This document shows positions 1 to 9,961 of a stretch of DNA of 64,000 nt, one piece after another. The notes beneath the pieces are model-generated. The model had not been told where the DNA came from and made no database searches. It saw only the letters and a list, made by a program, of their open reading frames with translations. A program made the translations under genes and the position numbers. This DNA is from G963674835 sp963674835 (GTDB lineage Bacteria; Planctomycetota; Planctomycetia; Pirellulales; Thermoguttaceae), in assembly GCA_963674835.2 (NCBI GenBank), contig CAXXKC010000002.1, forward strand, positions 1,054,001 through 1,118,000, written 5' to 3'. Numbering within the stretch: the first letter of the stretch is position 1; every line of letters begins with the position of its first letter.

Positions 1-1
1 C

Positions 2-1435
2 CGCCTCCTGCTCTGGGCGAACGACGTCGAGATGGAAGAGGTCCAAAAACTCCTCGTCAAGCTCGGCGAGATTCCGGCCGAAGGCGGCGATCCCAGTACG
101 ATCCGGCTGCTGGATATCCCTCCCGGCCCCGAGCGCGACCAGTTGATCGAGCGGCTGCGGCGCGCCTGGCCTTCGATCGCCCCCAACCCGCTGAACTTCC
201 CCGACAAGAAACCCTCCGACGCCGAACAGAAGAAGCCCGAAAAGCCCAAAGAGTCGGACACGCATCCCGCCAGAGCCACCACTCAGCAGCAACTCCCCGG
301 CCAAGCTCCGTTCGCCGCGTCCGGCAAGCCCAACTGGTTCCACCTCGCTCAACTCCAGCAGCAGGAAAAGGCCGCGCCGCCGAACTCCGAATCGCCTCCT
401 TCCACTCAACCCGCACCGTCTCCCAGTCAGCCGGACGCCGCCAACCCTCAGGCATCGCCATCGCCGCCGGGTGAGTCGTCCGCCGCCGCCAAGACGCCCC
501 CGCCCGCGCCGATCACCATTACCGAAGGTCCCGACGGCCGGCTCATTATCAGCTCGCAAGACACAAAGGCCCTTGACCGTCTCGAGATGCTCATGGGCCA
601 AACAGGAGCGGCCCGAAAAGACTACGACGTCATTCACCTCAAGTACGCCGAAGCCTATTGGGTCGCCCTCACGCTCGAGGACTTCTTCGGCGAAAACGAC
701 AAAAAGACCAACTCCAACAGCCAATGGGACCCCTGGTGGGGACCTCCGCCGTCCGACGAAAAGGACGACACTCGCCGCCTGTCTCGCCGCAAGCCGCTGA
801 AGTTCATCTCCGATGATACTACCAACACGATCCTCGTTCAGGGCGCCACGGCCGATCAGCTGCGCACCATCAAGGACCTCGTCGAACTCTACGACCGGCC
901 CGTCATGACCGATTCCGAGTCCGCCCGCAAGACCGAGATCTTCCAGATTCGCCATGCCAAGGCGGCCGTCGTCGCCGAGGCCATCAAAGACGTCTATCGC
1001 GACCTGCTCAGCGCGAACGACAAGGCCCTCATCAACTCCAAGAAGCCGCAGCAGGATAACAAGGCCGTTAGCATCACCTATGGCGGTGGCGCCGGCGGTG
1101 GAACCGACAACGAGGTCGAACGCAAACCGAAATTCAAAGGCTATCTGTCACTCGGGGTCGACGAAGTGTCCAACACGCTGGTCATTTCCGCGCCGGAATT
1201 CCTCTTCCGCGACATCGCACGTCTCGTCGAACAGCTGGACGCCGCCGCCCGTCCCACCAGCGATCAAGTCTTCCTCATACCCCTGAGCCACGGCGTCAAC
1301 CGCGCCGAGTTGCAGGAGAAACTCTCCAGAATCCTTCAGGCGCAAATGGCTCCTGCTGGTGACAAAGGAAAGGAGCAAAAAGCCGCATCGTCCGAGAACC
1401 ACGAGTCGGCAAAGAGCCAACCGGCGAAAGACTGA
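2..1435 (+). CDS. Multi-N-domain secretin-like periplasmic protein, 5' truncated by window edge
   Basis: The frame is open to the left edge, so the N-terminus lies outside the window. An ATG at 32 exists, but the residues before it (LLLWANDVE) already read as part of the same domain. Seen: a Pro/Ser/Gln-rich linker at about residues 70-165, then two repeats of the alpha/beta secretin N1-type fold, marked by LKYAEAYWVALTLEDFF with TNTILVQG, and by FQIRHAKAAVVAEAIKDVY with SNTLVISAP. No secretin beta-barrel follows; the protein stops after a third partial repeat. It aligns by eye with the C-terminal half of the product of 9962..13117, so the two are paralogues. Known: N1 domains form the stacked periplasmic rings of GspD and PilQ. 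Inferred: an accessory ring or scaffold protein for the Gsp secretin. No protein partner is shown directly. Confidence 0.82.
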   Translation, partial: RLLLWANDVEMEEVQKLLVKLGEIPAEGGDPSTIRLLDIPPGPERDQLIERLRRAWPSIAPNPLNFPDKKPSDAEQKKPEKPKESDTHPARATTQQQLPGQAPFAASGKPNWFHLAQLQQQEKAAPPNSESPPSTQPAPSPSQPDAANPQASPSPPGESSAAAKTPPPAPITITEGPDGRLIISSQDTKALDRLEMLMGQTGAARKDYDVIHLKYAEAYWVALTLEDFFGENDKKTNSNSQWDPWWGPPPSDEKDDTRRLSRRKPLKFISDDTTNTILVQGATADQLRTIKDLVELYDRPVMTDSESARKTEIFQIRHAKAAVVAEAIKDVYRDLLSANDKALINSKKPQQDNKAVSITYGGGAGGGTDNEVERKPKFKGYLSLGVDEVSNTLVISAPEFLFRDIARLVEQLDAAARPTSDQVFLIPLSHGVNRAELQEKLSRILQAQMAPAGDKGKEQKAASSENHESAKSQPAKD

Positions 1436-1769
1436 TCGCAACTCCGGGGTCTCCCCCCGGTCGTCTCGACCCGCATTTCGAAGCCGAGGCCGTCGGACCG
1501 CAAGTTCACTGCCCATACTCGGCAACTCGCGGCACGCCGCGCTCGCCAAATGCCAGAAGGTACTACTCTGCGTAACCGATCCGTAATGCGAGGTCCCGAG
1601 ACAACCGAACAGAGCCGGTAGACATCCTGGTGAGATGGATGACCAAGCGCCCCGCCGGACCGGCTCCACGCTCCCTCAACGCAAGACGCCTCGCGACGCT
1701 TCCGCGGCCTCACTCCTTCAAGCCAAGAATTCCCCACTCCACCACCGGCTGCCCCACCTGATTGCCGCC
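1436..1769. other. Intergenic stretch, no gene seen
   Basis: 334 bases between the truncated secretin-like gene and the start chosen for the next gene. An in-frame ATG at 1635 would extend the next protein by 45 residues, but that extension is polar and would bury the signal peptide, so I treat the stretch as non-coding. I see no clear terminator or RNA gene. Confidence 0.5.
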
Positions 1770-4097
1770 ATGACAACCCACCGACATCGCTTCCTCGATT
1801 CGTCGAACATTCTGCTCGCCCTCCTCGCCCTGACCGCGTTGCCTCTGCCGCTCGCGGCAGCACAAGTCGTGCGCCCCGACCCGGCCGAGGTGTTGGCCAT
1901 CGAGCGGGCCAACGAATCCCTTTCGCCCGGGCAGGCACTGAAAAAGCTCGATACCAGAGCCGGCGCCTGGCGGGTCGAGCAACAGTCCCTATTGCAGTCC
2001 GACCGGTCCGAAATGTACGCCAGGACCTTCATCAAGGGACCGCGCTGGGTCGACTGCATTGTGAAGGTCAAGCTGCGCGTCGATGCCATCGGCCCCTCCG
2101 GTGCGTCGAACGGCATCCGCCTGATCCTCCGCGCCGACGAGAAGACCGACACCTTCTACACGGTCGGACTCTGGGCCGGCAGCCGTGAGGTGCGCATCGA
2201 GAAGTCCCGCCGTCTGGCCTTCGAGCAGATGACCTGCAACCAAGTCGGAACGCTCGCCTCCGCGTCCTTCCCCGTGGAGCTCGGCAAGACATACGAAATG
2301 ACCGTCGTAGCCGATCACGCCACGATCTACTGTTACATCGATGGCAAGTTCGTCGTCCTGGCCCAAGAGCCCGACTTCACCACTCAGCCCGCCGGTCGTG
2401 TCGGCTTCTTCACGAGCAACGCGGTGGGCGCGTTCTCCGACGTCTCGATCAAGGCACTCCCGTATGTCACTTCATCGCCGGTCACCCCATATGCCGGCAA
2501 TCCGCTGAATGTGCCCACCTACGCCCCTGCCGTGGTCAAGGACGACAAATACCGCATGTGGGACGGCATGGGACGTTACGCCGAATCGCCCGACGGAATC
2601 ACCTGGACCCGACCCGAAGGCGCCGCTCCCGTCGTCAACCGCGGCAACCTCAGCGATTGGCCGACCGGCAACCAGTGCGGCGATCCTGACGTCCTGAAAC
2701 TCGACGGCCAATACTGGATCACCTTCTGGTCGACGTGCAACCGCCGCAACGGCGCCTTCGACGGCATGGGCATCAAGCGCTCCACCGACGGTATCCACTG
2801 GAAACCGGAGCCCGCCAACCCAGTCTTCTACATGGGGCCCTACGGCGATTGGGATGAGATGGTCGTCGGCGATCACGCACTCATCAAGGACGGAGATCTC
2901 TTCAAGCTCTGGCATGTCGGCATCACTCGCTGGCAGCGCGGCTATCGCAACGAGTTCGGCTACGCCGAGAGCCCCGACGGCATCCACTGGCGCAAGTGCC
3001 GGCTCAACCCCGTGCTCACCCAGGGCAATCCCGGAACATGGGACGGCGGCTGGATCTATGCGGCCGGCGTCGTGAAGCTGGACGACGAGCAACTCGACAC
3101 CCACATCTATGCCGGCAAGCCCGGCGCTAGCTACCACCTCTTCTACACCGGCCAACCCACCAACAACGAGATCATCTGCGGCGTCAAACGCGTCGGCTAT
3201 GCCTTCTCGCTCGACGGCATCCATTGGGTCAAGTGGAACGATCCCAAGACCACCGAGCCCCCCTTTCAAGACAGCGATCCTGTGCTGAGCTGGGCCGAGT
3301 ACGGGCGGAAAGGCTTCATCGGCGTCGGCGCCAGCACCGCCATGCGAGTCGGCGATGAAGTCCGCATCTACCATTCCATGTACGACGAACGCTTGGATAT
3401 CCCGCGCATCGACGGCGTTGTCGGCACCGGTTTCGCCACGGTCAAGGTCGACTCGCTCCGCAAGATCGTCGCCGATGCTAAGGCGCAGGGCCTGTTGCCG
3501 TGTGCAACCCGCCAGGAGGTCCAGGCCACTCTCGACGCCCCCCTGCCCCAGTCCATGTGGGACGATTGGCAGGGACACATCCTCCTGGCCGTGCAAGCCC
3601 GACAGTCCGGCAATGCGGACGCCGAGAAATCGGCCCTAGCCGACGTCGCGGCCACCCACGCCAAGTTCACCAAGGCCCTCCAGCGCTACTACGAAAGCAC
3701 CTTCGCCCCTCTGAAACGGGTCGTCGACCAACTGCAGTCCGGACACCCCATCACCGAGAAACTGCTCTGGAGCCTTCCAGAGCCCCGCATGGAAAGCAAA
3801 ACGCCCGAGATTGCATTTACCGGCCTGAACCTCGCCGCCGGCAATCATCCCGTCATGATCGAAATCGAAGCCAAGTGCGACCGCTTCGACATCGCCCGGT
3901 TGGCGTGGTCTACCGACGACGCCTTCCAGTCCGCTGGAGAGATCGAGTTCACCATGGGCTACCCGAGCCCCAGAACCCCGACCTACCGTCTCACGATCGC
4001 CACCGATGGCCAACCCATCCGCGCTCTGCGCCTTCGTCTCCCCGCCGGGTCCACCATCGACCTGCAACAACTCCGCGCCCGTGAATTCGCCTTCTGA
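1770..4097 (+). CDS. Exported five-bladed beta-propeller glycosidase-like protein (GH43/GH32/GH130 type)
   Basis: The ATG at 1770 is chosen because it puts a signal peptide at the N-terminus: MTTHRHRF, then a Leu/Ala-rich core ending LPLPLAAAQ. Seen: residues about 50-210 resemble a concanavalin/DUF1080-type jelly roll (YARTFIKGPRWVDCIVKVKL, FYTVGLWAGSREVRIEK). Residues about 240-590 carry a repeated propeller motif SPDGIHW/STDGIHW/SLDGIHW with Asp-rich blade edges. The last ~170 residues are alpha-helical then beta and unassigned. Known: such propellers hydrolyse or phosphorolyse glycans in GH32, 43 and 130. Inferred: an extracytoplasmic carbohydrate-active enzyme; the substrate cannot be told from sequence. 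It stands alone on the plus strand, 334 bases after the previous gene. Confidence 0.75.
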   Translation: MTTHRHRFLDSSNILLALLALTALPLPLAAAQVVRPDPAEVLAIERANESLSPGQALKKLDTRAGAWRVEQQSLLQSDRSEMYARTFIKGPRWVDCIVKVKLRVDAIGPSGASNGIRLILRADEKTDTFYTVGLWAGSREVRIEKSRRLAFEQMTCNQVGTLASASFPVELGKTYEMTVVADHATIYCYIDGKFVVLAQEPDFTTQPAGRVGFFTSNAVGAFSDVSIKALPYVTSSPVTPYAGNPLNVPTYAPAVVKDDKYRMWDGMGRYAESPDGITWTRPEGAAPVVNRGNLSDWPTGNQCGDPDVLKLDGQYWITFWSTCNRRNGAFDGMGIKRSTDGIHWKPEPANPVFYMGPYGDWDEMVVGDHALIKDGDLFKLWHVGITRWQRGYRNEFGYAESPDGIHWRKCRLNPVLTQGNPGTWDGGWIYAAGVVKLDDEQLDTHIYAGKPGASYHLFYTGQPTNNEIICGVKRVGYAFSLDGIHWVKWNDPKTTEPPFQDSDPVLSWAEYGRKGFIGVGASTAMRVGDEVRIYHSMYDERLDIPRIDGVVGTGFATVKVDSLRKIVADAKAQGLLPCATRQEVQATLDAPLPQSMWDDWQGHILLAVQARQSGNADAEKSALADVAATHAKFTKALQRYYESTFAPLKRVVDQLQSGHPITEKLLWSLPEPRMESKTPEIAFTGLNLAAGNHPVMIEIEAKCDRFDIARLAWSTDDAFQSAGEIEFTMGYPSPRTPTYRLTIATDGQPIRALRLRLPAGSTIDLQQLRAREFAF

Positions 4098-4217
4098 TAG
4101 TCGTCTCGCTTCCGCAGACTTCGGCAGTACGCAAGAAGCGACCCCCGACCCTCTGGTGTAGAATCCGGCACAGAATCGCTGCACGTGTCGTCCACTGGCC
4201 AAGCCAGTCGGTCAACA

Positions 4218-4922
4218 CTACTGCCCTGCAGCTTTGGTAGCGTTCTCAGGCTGGGCCACCGTCAACCGGTTCTCCACGCGGCGCACGCCCGGTTCCAGGG
4301 CCAGCAACTGCTCCGCCAACGCCCGATCATGCTCGCTCGCCACGGTTCCACTGATCGTGGCCACGCCATCCTGGAATCCCAGTTGCACCGGCATCGGAAG
4401 CGTCAGTCCCTTCGACTGTTCAATCCTCGCCGTCAGCACCGCACCGACGCCCTGCATCGGCACCGGAACGAAGCCCAGCGACAACAACGGCTGAGGCTCG
4501 GTGGTCGTCAAACCGGTTCGGTTGTTTCGCAACGCACGGGCACTGCGCTGAGTATTCCGCGACCGGGACGACGACGCAGACCTTCTCGTAACCGTGCTGC
4601 GCGACTGGCTCGCCCTACTACTAGAACTCGAGCTGCTCGTGTTGCTGCGGCCAAAGGACTTTGCGGCTCGCTCGCTCGAAAACGCATCGCTGCTGTTCGA
4701 CTGGCTGCTGCCCGACATGTTGCCGATGCTACTCTCCAGACGCGAACTCAAGGTCGACGCGCTTTCACTAAGCGACTGAGTGTCGGTCGAGCTTGAACTG
4801 CTGCTCTGCGCCCGGCACTCACCCGACATCACGCTCAAAACCAGCAGAACAACACCTGAAATACCAAGGGCACTTCGCACAGCACTCCTCCTCAACCCAT
4901 GCCGGCGTCTCGGTTCCCTCAA
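4218..4922 (-). CDS. Exported BON-domain protein with Ser-rich linker
   Basis: 234 residues. Seen: a basic start followed by the hydrophobic segment GISGVVLLVLSVMSG, ending CRAQ, which reads as a signal peptide (cleavage near residue 39). A long serine-rich low-complexity region follows (about 40-135), then a C-terminal BON domain with GFQDGVATISGTVASEHDR and RRVENRLTV. Known: BON domains bind phospholipid or protein in the periplasm, as in OsmY, and occur in secretin and mechanosensitive channel families. Inferred: an envelope-associated protein. It is divergent from gspD, with a 327-bp region between them that must hold both promoters. An ATG 17 codons or so inside would not preserve the signal sequence, so the first start is kept. 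Confidence 0.78.
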   Translation of the reverse strand: MREPRRRHGLRRSAVRSALGISGVVLLVLSVMSGECRAQSSSSSSTDTQSLSESASTLSSRLESSIGNMSGSSQSNSSDAFSSERAAKSFGRSNTSSSSSSSRASQSRSTVTRRSASSSRSRNTQRSARALRNNRTGLTTTEPQPLLSLGFVPVPMQGVGAVLTARIEQSKGLTLPMPVQLGFQDGVATISGTVASEHDRALAEQLLALEPGVRRVENRLTVAQPENATKAAGQ

Positions 4923-5249
4923 CCGCTTCGCCGATCCATCTCATTATCCACTCCCCCACGTCCTCTCTGTCAAGTACAACCCCTGGGAATCCCGGCCTTC
5001 GTCGTGACTGCCGACACACATCCCGACAGTCCGCCCACCTAGTCGTCCACCGGCAGGCTCGTTCCATCCACTTCTCTCCCCAAACGTCTCATCCGTCACG
5101 ACATCCGTCAATCAAAGCCGTCAACCATACTAACAAGGGGATGGCTAACGGTAGTGATCGCGAAAAGATGAAGGTTTGGAGAAGCTTTACCGATTATTCC
5201 TATCGCGAAGATCCTATGGCAACATGTCTCCCTCTTTGTGGGGGCTTTG
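4923..5249. other. Divergent intergenic region between BON gene and gspD
   Basis: 327 bases, more AT-rich towards its right end (about 5130-5215). It must contain the promoters for both flanking genes, but I cannot pick convincing -35/-10 pairs. A GGGGG tract at 5240-5244 sits five bases before the ATG used for gspD and may act as its ribosome binding site. No RNA gene is recognised. Confidence 0.45.
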
Positions 5250-8200
5250 ATGAACTATCTTTCCCGCGTCTGTAAAAAGCCTCCGCTCGGAATGCTGGCG
5301 GCAGTGCTCGCCATCGCTGGTCTGACCGCCCTGTTCCTCGGCAGCCGCGTCAACTCCCAAGAGGCCCAACCCGGTGCAGCAGACGGCGCTCAGGCGGCCT
5401 CCGCAAAGGCCGTGCTTCGATCCTATCCCTGCGCGCTCGGGACCGCCGAAGCGACGGCCAGTCGCTTGGAGCAGCAATATCCGCCCAGTGGACCGGTCCG
5501 CATCGTGGCCGATTCGCGAGCCTCCCAGGTCCTGGTCATCGCGCCCCCGGACATCCAAACCCAGATCGAAGGACAGCTCAAGCAAACGTCGCCCCCGGCC
5601 GCCACGCCTGCTGCGCAACCTCGCCAAGCTAGCTCCTCGGCCGCCTCCGCGCCGCCCGCCACGCTCGATCTCCAGCTCAACAACACTTCCGGCCGCGACT
5701 TGGAAGCGGCCCTGCTCCGCACACTCGCCGAACGCCTTTCCCCCGTCTCCAGCCAAACGCCCGAGTCTTCGTCCTATCGGCTGGTATTACCCGGAGGCGA
5801 ACAACTCCTCATCACCCTCGACCGCCAAACGAATCACGTCAAGCTTCAGGGAGCCAACTCGGCGGTCAGCTCGGCCGCCCGGCTGATCCAGGTCTTGGAC
5901 CATCGCTCGCAAGCCGGTCAGGGCGAAGTCGGCCTCTGCTCGCTCAACAAGGCCTCCAGGGCCGACGTGGCCATGGTCGCCAGTGCTCTCCAGGCCAATT
6001 CCCAAGCCGCCGGCCCGACCGTTCCCCCTGAAGCGCCGAACGCACCGGCCCACCCCCCCACTCCTCCCGCCGACGGCCAGCCCAAAGGCCCCGCCCCCAA
6101 ACCTGCACCCGGTCCAGCGACAGGCCCCGAAACAACGCAAATCGTCCCTCTGCCCGGCGCGCCAGCCACAGTTCCTCCCAATGAGTCCGAAGGTCTGATC
6201 GGACCCGTGCAGATTCAAATCCTCGATGGGCTGGACGTCCTCGTCGTCCGCGGACATCAACGCGACGTTCAGCGAGTCATGGAAATCATCCGACAAATTG
6301 AGCAGCTCTCCACCGAAACCAAGCCGGAAATCAGAATCCTGACACTCAAGCAGGTCGATTCCGTGGCCCTCGCTGCCCTGCTCCGCCAGGTCTATGCCGA
6401 AGCCTTCGCCGCTCGCCTCGGCACCCTGAGCATCACGGCACTGGGAAGACCCAATTCAATCCTCTTCATCGGCCGGGAAGAGACGGTCCAGATGGCGGTC
6501 GAGTTGGCCGGCCGTCTCGACCAGCCGGTCGCACCCAACAGCCAGTTCCAGGTCTTCCGGCTCAAGACCATCGCCGCCGAGGAAGCTCAACAGACCGTCC
6601 AGACCTTCTTCTCCCAACAGCAAACACCCACCGTGGGCCAGCAGGCGAGAACGCCGCAACAGCAAGCACAGACAGAGGTCGGTGCCCTCACTCCTCGCGT
6701 GCAGGTCGTGGCCGACTTCCGCTCCAACTCGCTCATCGTCCAGGCAAGCCCTCGCGAGTTGGCCCAAGTCGCAGCCCTGATCCAGCGCATCGACAGCAGC
6801 GACAACGCGGCCCTCAACCAGGTCCGTGTCTTCCGACTCAAGAACTCCCTGGCCGAAACACTCGCTCCCGTGCTCCAAGACGCCATTACCGGCCAGATCT
6901 ACGGCCAGAAGACCAATCGTGGACAGTTCGCCATGGCCAGGGCGACCGGCCAGACGCGCCAGGACTTCGAGCGCAAGTCCTCCCGGCTGCAGTTCATTGC
7001 CATCAATGCCGGCGCCCAGCAGGCCATCAACTCTGGGATACTCACCGACGCCCAAGTCACCGCCGACGCGCGCACCAACTCCATCGTCGTCACCGCTTCC
7101 GCCGATAGCATGCCCCTGATCGCCGCCCTCATCGAGGAACTCGATCAACCGCCCAATATCGAAGCCCAGGTCAAGGTTTTCACACTGGCCAACAGCGATG
7201 CCTCCGCCATGATGGAGATGCTCCAGCAAATCTTCGGCCAGACCAATGCCGCCGAAGGGATCGCCGTCCAGACCGGCACCACAGCCGACCAGAACTCTCT
7301 CGTCGGGCTGAAGGTAGCCGTCGACGTGCGTACAAACAGCGTCATCGCCACCGGATCGGTCTCCGCACTGACTGTCGTCGAAGCCGTCCTCATCCGTCTC
7401 GACGGACGCGACTTTCGCAACCGCCAGACCACCGTCTATCGGCTCAGAAACGTCAACGCCGAAGATGCCGCCACGGCCATCAACCAGTACCTCACCAACG
7501 TTCGACAGGTCTCGCAGATGGAGCCCGGGTTGCTGAGCCCCTCCGAGTTGATCGAACGCGAAGTCGTCGTCGTTCCCGAACGCGTCAGCAATAGCCTCAT
7601 TATCAGCGCCACGCCACGCTTCTACGACGAGATCATGAAGGTCATCAACGATATCGACATGCGGCCCCCCATGGTCATGATCCAGGTTCTCATCGCCGAA
7701 GTGAGCCTCGACGATACCGACGAATTCGGCGTCGAGTTGGGCCTCCAGGACAAGGTCCTCTTCGACCGCAGCAACGTCATCGGAAGCGGCGAAAACGCCA
7801 CCCTCGTTCCCGGCTTCCAGTTCAACAGCCAGAACATGGGCAACAGTGCCCGGTCTTCCTCCGTCGCCACTGCCGGAACCGTCGGCGGACAGTCGATCAC
7901 CAACTTGGGCGTCGGCCGCACCGATTCGAACCTCGGCTTCGGCGGCCTCGTCCTCTCCGCGTCCAGCGAGTCGGTCAGCCTGTTGATCCGCGCCCTCGAA
8001 CAACAACATCGCTTGCAGGTTCTCAGCCGTCCCCAGATTATGACCACCGACAACCAGCCCGGCGAAGTCCTCGTCGGCCAACAGGTCCCCACCATCACTG
8101 CCAGCCAGTTGACCCAGTTCGGTGTGGTCAACTCCGTCACCTACACTCCCGTCGGTCTCAGCCTCACGGTCACGCCGCGAGTCAGTCCCGATCGCCTTAT

Positions 8201-9002
8201 CGTCATGGACATCCAAGCCATCAAGTCCAAACTCGAACCAATCTCCCAGGGAATTCCTATCGCCATCAGCAACACCGGCGAGCCCATCCGCTCTCCCATC
8301 ATCGACACCACCAGCACGCACACGATCGTCAGCGCCGTCGACGGCCAAACGATCGTTCTGGCCGGCATGATCGCCACCTCCAGCGACAACCTCCAGAACA
8401 AGGTCCCCTACCTCGCCGAAATCCCCGTCCTCGGACACCTCTTCCAGTACACAGCCGTTCAGAAGTCACGCAGCGAACTGCTCATCATCATGACGCCCCG
8501 CGTGGTCACCAATCCTCAGGACGCCGACTCCATCCGACGTGTTGAAGCGGCCCGGATGCACTGGTGCCTCTGCGACGTTATGGCCCTTCAGGACGGTGAT
8601 GGACTCGGCCAGCGCGGTCCCTCCTGGTACGACGGCGACGCGGCGGTCGTCTATCCCGACCTCGATCCCACGCTGCGAACCATGCAAGAACTGGTTCCAC
8701 CCGAGGACGGAACTTCCACCACCCCGCCCGAAGTCATCACCACGCCCCAGGCGAGTCCGCCCCAGGCGCCCCCCGCGCCGTATCGGAACTCGCAGCCTGC
8801 GGCAGCGCCTCCTCCCGCCGCCGGCGCCACGACATCGCCAAAGAACGCGTCTCGTATCGCCACCAACGTGCAGATTGTCCCGCCGGCGCCCGCTCCGCCG
8901 GCGCAGCCGACTCCGGTGCCCGACAACTCCCAACAGACCGGCTATGTCCAGTCGCCAACCATCACCTACCAAGTCTCACCCTCACCGACAGCTAATCGTT
9001 GA
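5250..9002 (+). CDS. gspD: Type II secretion system secretin GspD, extended form
   Basis: 1250 residues, about twice the usual 650-700. The ATG at 5250 is preferred (GGGGG just upstream); a GTG at 5238 would add four residues. Seen: an N-terminal hydrophobic export segment (LGMLAAVLAIAGLTALFLG), then about six repeats of the N1-type fold between residues 140 and 830. These are recognisable by VFRLK/VFTLA/VYRLRNV followed by a D.RTNSIVV-like strand and a helix ending LDQP or similar. The secretin barrel domain lies at about 830-1120 (MVMIQVLIAEVSL, LSRPQIMTTDN, VGLSLTVTPRVS, VPYLAEIPVLGHLF, LLIIMTPRVV). A 120-residue Pro/Ala-rich tail ends the protein. Known: GspD forms the outer-membrane channel of the T2SS. 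Inferred: the extra N domains lengthen the periplasmic vestibule. The gsp platform operon starts 6.6 kb downstream. Confidence 0.93.
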   Translation: MNYLSRVCKKPPLGMLAAVLAIAGLTALFLGSRVNSQEAQPGAADGAQAASAKAVLRSYPCALGTAEATASRLEQQYPPSGPVRIVADSRASQVLVIAPPDIQTQIEGQLKQTSPPAATPAAQPRQASSSAASAPPATLDLQLNNTSGRDLEAALLRTLAERLSPVSSQTPESSSYRLVLPGGEQLLITLDRQTNHVKLQGANSAVSSAARLIQVLDHRSQAGQGEVGLCSLNKASRADVAMVASALQANSQAAGPTVPPEAPNAPAHPPTPPADGQPKGPAPKPAPGPATGPETTQIVPLPGAPATVPPNESEGLIGPVQIQILDGLDVLVVRGHQRDVQRVMEIIRQIEQLSTETKPEIRILTLKQVDSVALAALLRQVYAEAFAARLGTLSITALGRPNSILFIGREETVQMAVELAGRLDQPVAPNSQFQVFRLKTIAAEEAQQTVQTFFSQQQTPTVGQQARTPQQQAQTEVGALTPRVQVVADFRSNSLIVQASPRELAQVAALIQRIDSSDNAALNQVRVFRLKNSLAETLAPVLQDAITGQIYGQKTNRGQFAMARATGQTRQDFERKSSRLQFIAINAGAQQAINSGILTDAQVTADARTNSIVVTASADSMPLIAALIEELDQPPNIEAQVKVFTLANSDASAMMEMLQQIFGQTNAAEGIAVQTGTTADQNSLVGLKVAVDVRTNSVIATGSVSALTVVEAVLIRLDGRDFRNRQTTVYRLRNVNAEDAATAINQYLTNVRQVSQMEPGLLSPSELIEREVVVVPERVSNSLIISATPRFYDEIMKVINDIDMRPPMVMIQVLIAEVSLDDTDEFGVELGLQDKVLFDRSNVIGSGENATLVPGFQFNSQNMGNSARSSSVATAGTVGGQSITNLGVGRTDSNLGFGGLVLSASSESVSLLIRALEQQHRLQVLSRPQIMTTDNQPGEVLVGQQVPTITASQLTQFGVVNSVTYTPVGLSLTVTPRVSPDRLIVMDIQAIKSKLEPISQGIPIAISNTGEPIRSPIIDTTSTHTIVSAVDGQTIVLAGMIATSSDNLQNKVPYLAEIPVLGHLFQYTAVQKSRSELLIIMTPRVVTNPQDADSIRRVEAARMHWCLCDVMALQDGDGLGQRGPSWYDGDAAVVYPDLDPTLRTMQELVPPEDGTSTTPPEVITTPQASPPQAPPAPYRNSQPAAAPPPAAGATTSPKNASRIATNVQIVPPAPAPPAQPTPVPDNSQQTGYVQSPTITYQVSPSPTANR

Positions 9003-9014
9003 GCGAGAACGACC

Positions 9015-9800
9015 ATGATCACCAGCATACGCCTCTTCCGTCGGATCCTCCTCACCCTCGGCATCGTGCTGTCGTTCGGCTGTGCGCCGTTCAACCTGAC
9101 ATCGCCCAAAACGTGGTTTCCCGCCGACGATGGCAAGCCGCAGCCCCCCGCCTCCGTCACGGCCATATGGAGCCCGGCGCTGCTCCAGCGCGCCGACGGA
9201 ACGCGCGCCCGTGGCTTCGGCGGTCGCTTGACCTTCTACGGCACCAAAGGACAATCGTCCATTGCCGTCGACGGCGCCTTGGTCGTCTACGCCTACGACG
9301 AGTCCCAAAACACTCAGAACGCCCGTCCCACTCGCAAGTACGTCTTCACTCGCGAGCAGTTCGCCTCGCACCACAGCAAGTCCGAGTTGGGCCACTCCTA
9401 CAGCGTCTGGATCCCCTGGGATCGCGTCGAGGATACCGCCAAGCAAGTGAGCCTCATCGTGCGATTCAGTCCCGTCGAGGGCTCACCGGTCGTCAGCGAA
9501 TCGGCCAAGTCCACTCTGCCCAGCAGCAACGCATCTCCCATCCAGCAGCTTCCTCCCTCCGCTCCACCGACTCCGCAAGCCGTTCCGCTTGCCCCCATGC
9601 AATCCGCGTCGCAGCAGGTCCCCTACCCTGCCCCGGCACAACCGGCGTCGAATCAACTCCCCTACCCCGCCCCCGTGCAACCGGCGTCGTATCAAACCAC
9701 AACCCCCGCCCCCACCACACCCGTCTTCGCTCCACCCCAAACTCGCAGCCCCCTCTCCACCACTACCATTCCCATTCCACCCCTACCCAGCCAACGCTGA
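9015..9800 (+). CDS. Putative lipoprotein following gspD
   Basis: 261 residues, starting 12 bases after the gspD stop, so probably co-transcribed with it. Seen: N-terminal MITSIRLFRRILLTLGIVLSFGC, a lipoprotein signal with a plausible lipobox (LSFGC) around residue 23. A beta-rich globular part spans about 40-165 (GRLTFYGTKGQSSIAVDG, FTREQFASHHSKSELGHSYS), and the C-terminal ~90 residues are Pro/Gln-rich with repeated PYPAP.QPAS units. I do not recognise the globular fold. Inferred: a lipid-anchored partner of the secretin, conceivably doing the work of a pilotin, but no pilotin motif is visible. What supports the link is position, not homology. Confidence 0.75.
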   Translation: MITSIRLFRRILLTLGIVLSFGCAPFNLTSPKTWFPADDGKPQPPASVTAIWSPALLQRADGTRARGFGGRLTFYGTKGQSSIAVDGALVVYAYDESQNTQNARPTRKYVFTREQFASHHSKSELGHSYSVWIPWDRVEDTAKQVSLIVRFSPVEGSPVVSESAKSTLPSSNASPIQQLPPSAPPTPQAVPLAPMQSASQQVPYPAPAQPASNQLPYPAPVQPASYQTTTPAPTTPVFAPPQTRSPLSTTTIPIPPLPSQR

Positions 9801-9961
9801 TCCGACACCAACACAACCCTCAACCAATCTACGTGGCCTCCGTGCACTCCGTGGTAACCTCCTCTCCAATCGCGCGCAACGCCACCCCGAACACTCCCAC
9901 CGCGAAGCCGACGAAAGAACTTGCACGCCGCTGCGAACGCTACAGGCAAGTGCGGCTCGCG

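Noticed and set aside
6456..8438. A 660-codon open frame antisense to gspD
   Set aside because: Same cause: high-GC mirror of the secretin gene, with Asp/Gly-rich, featureless sequence.
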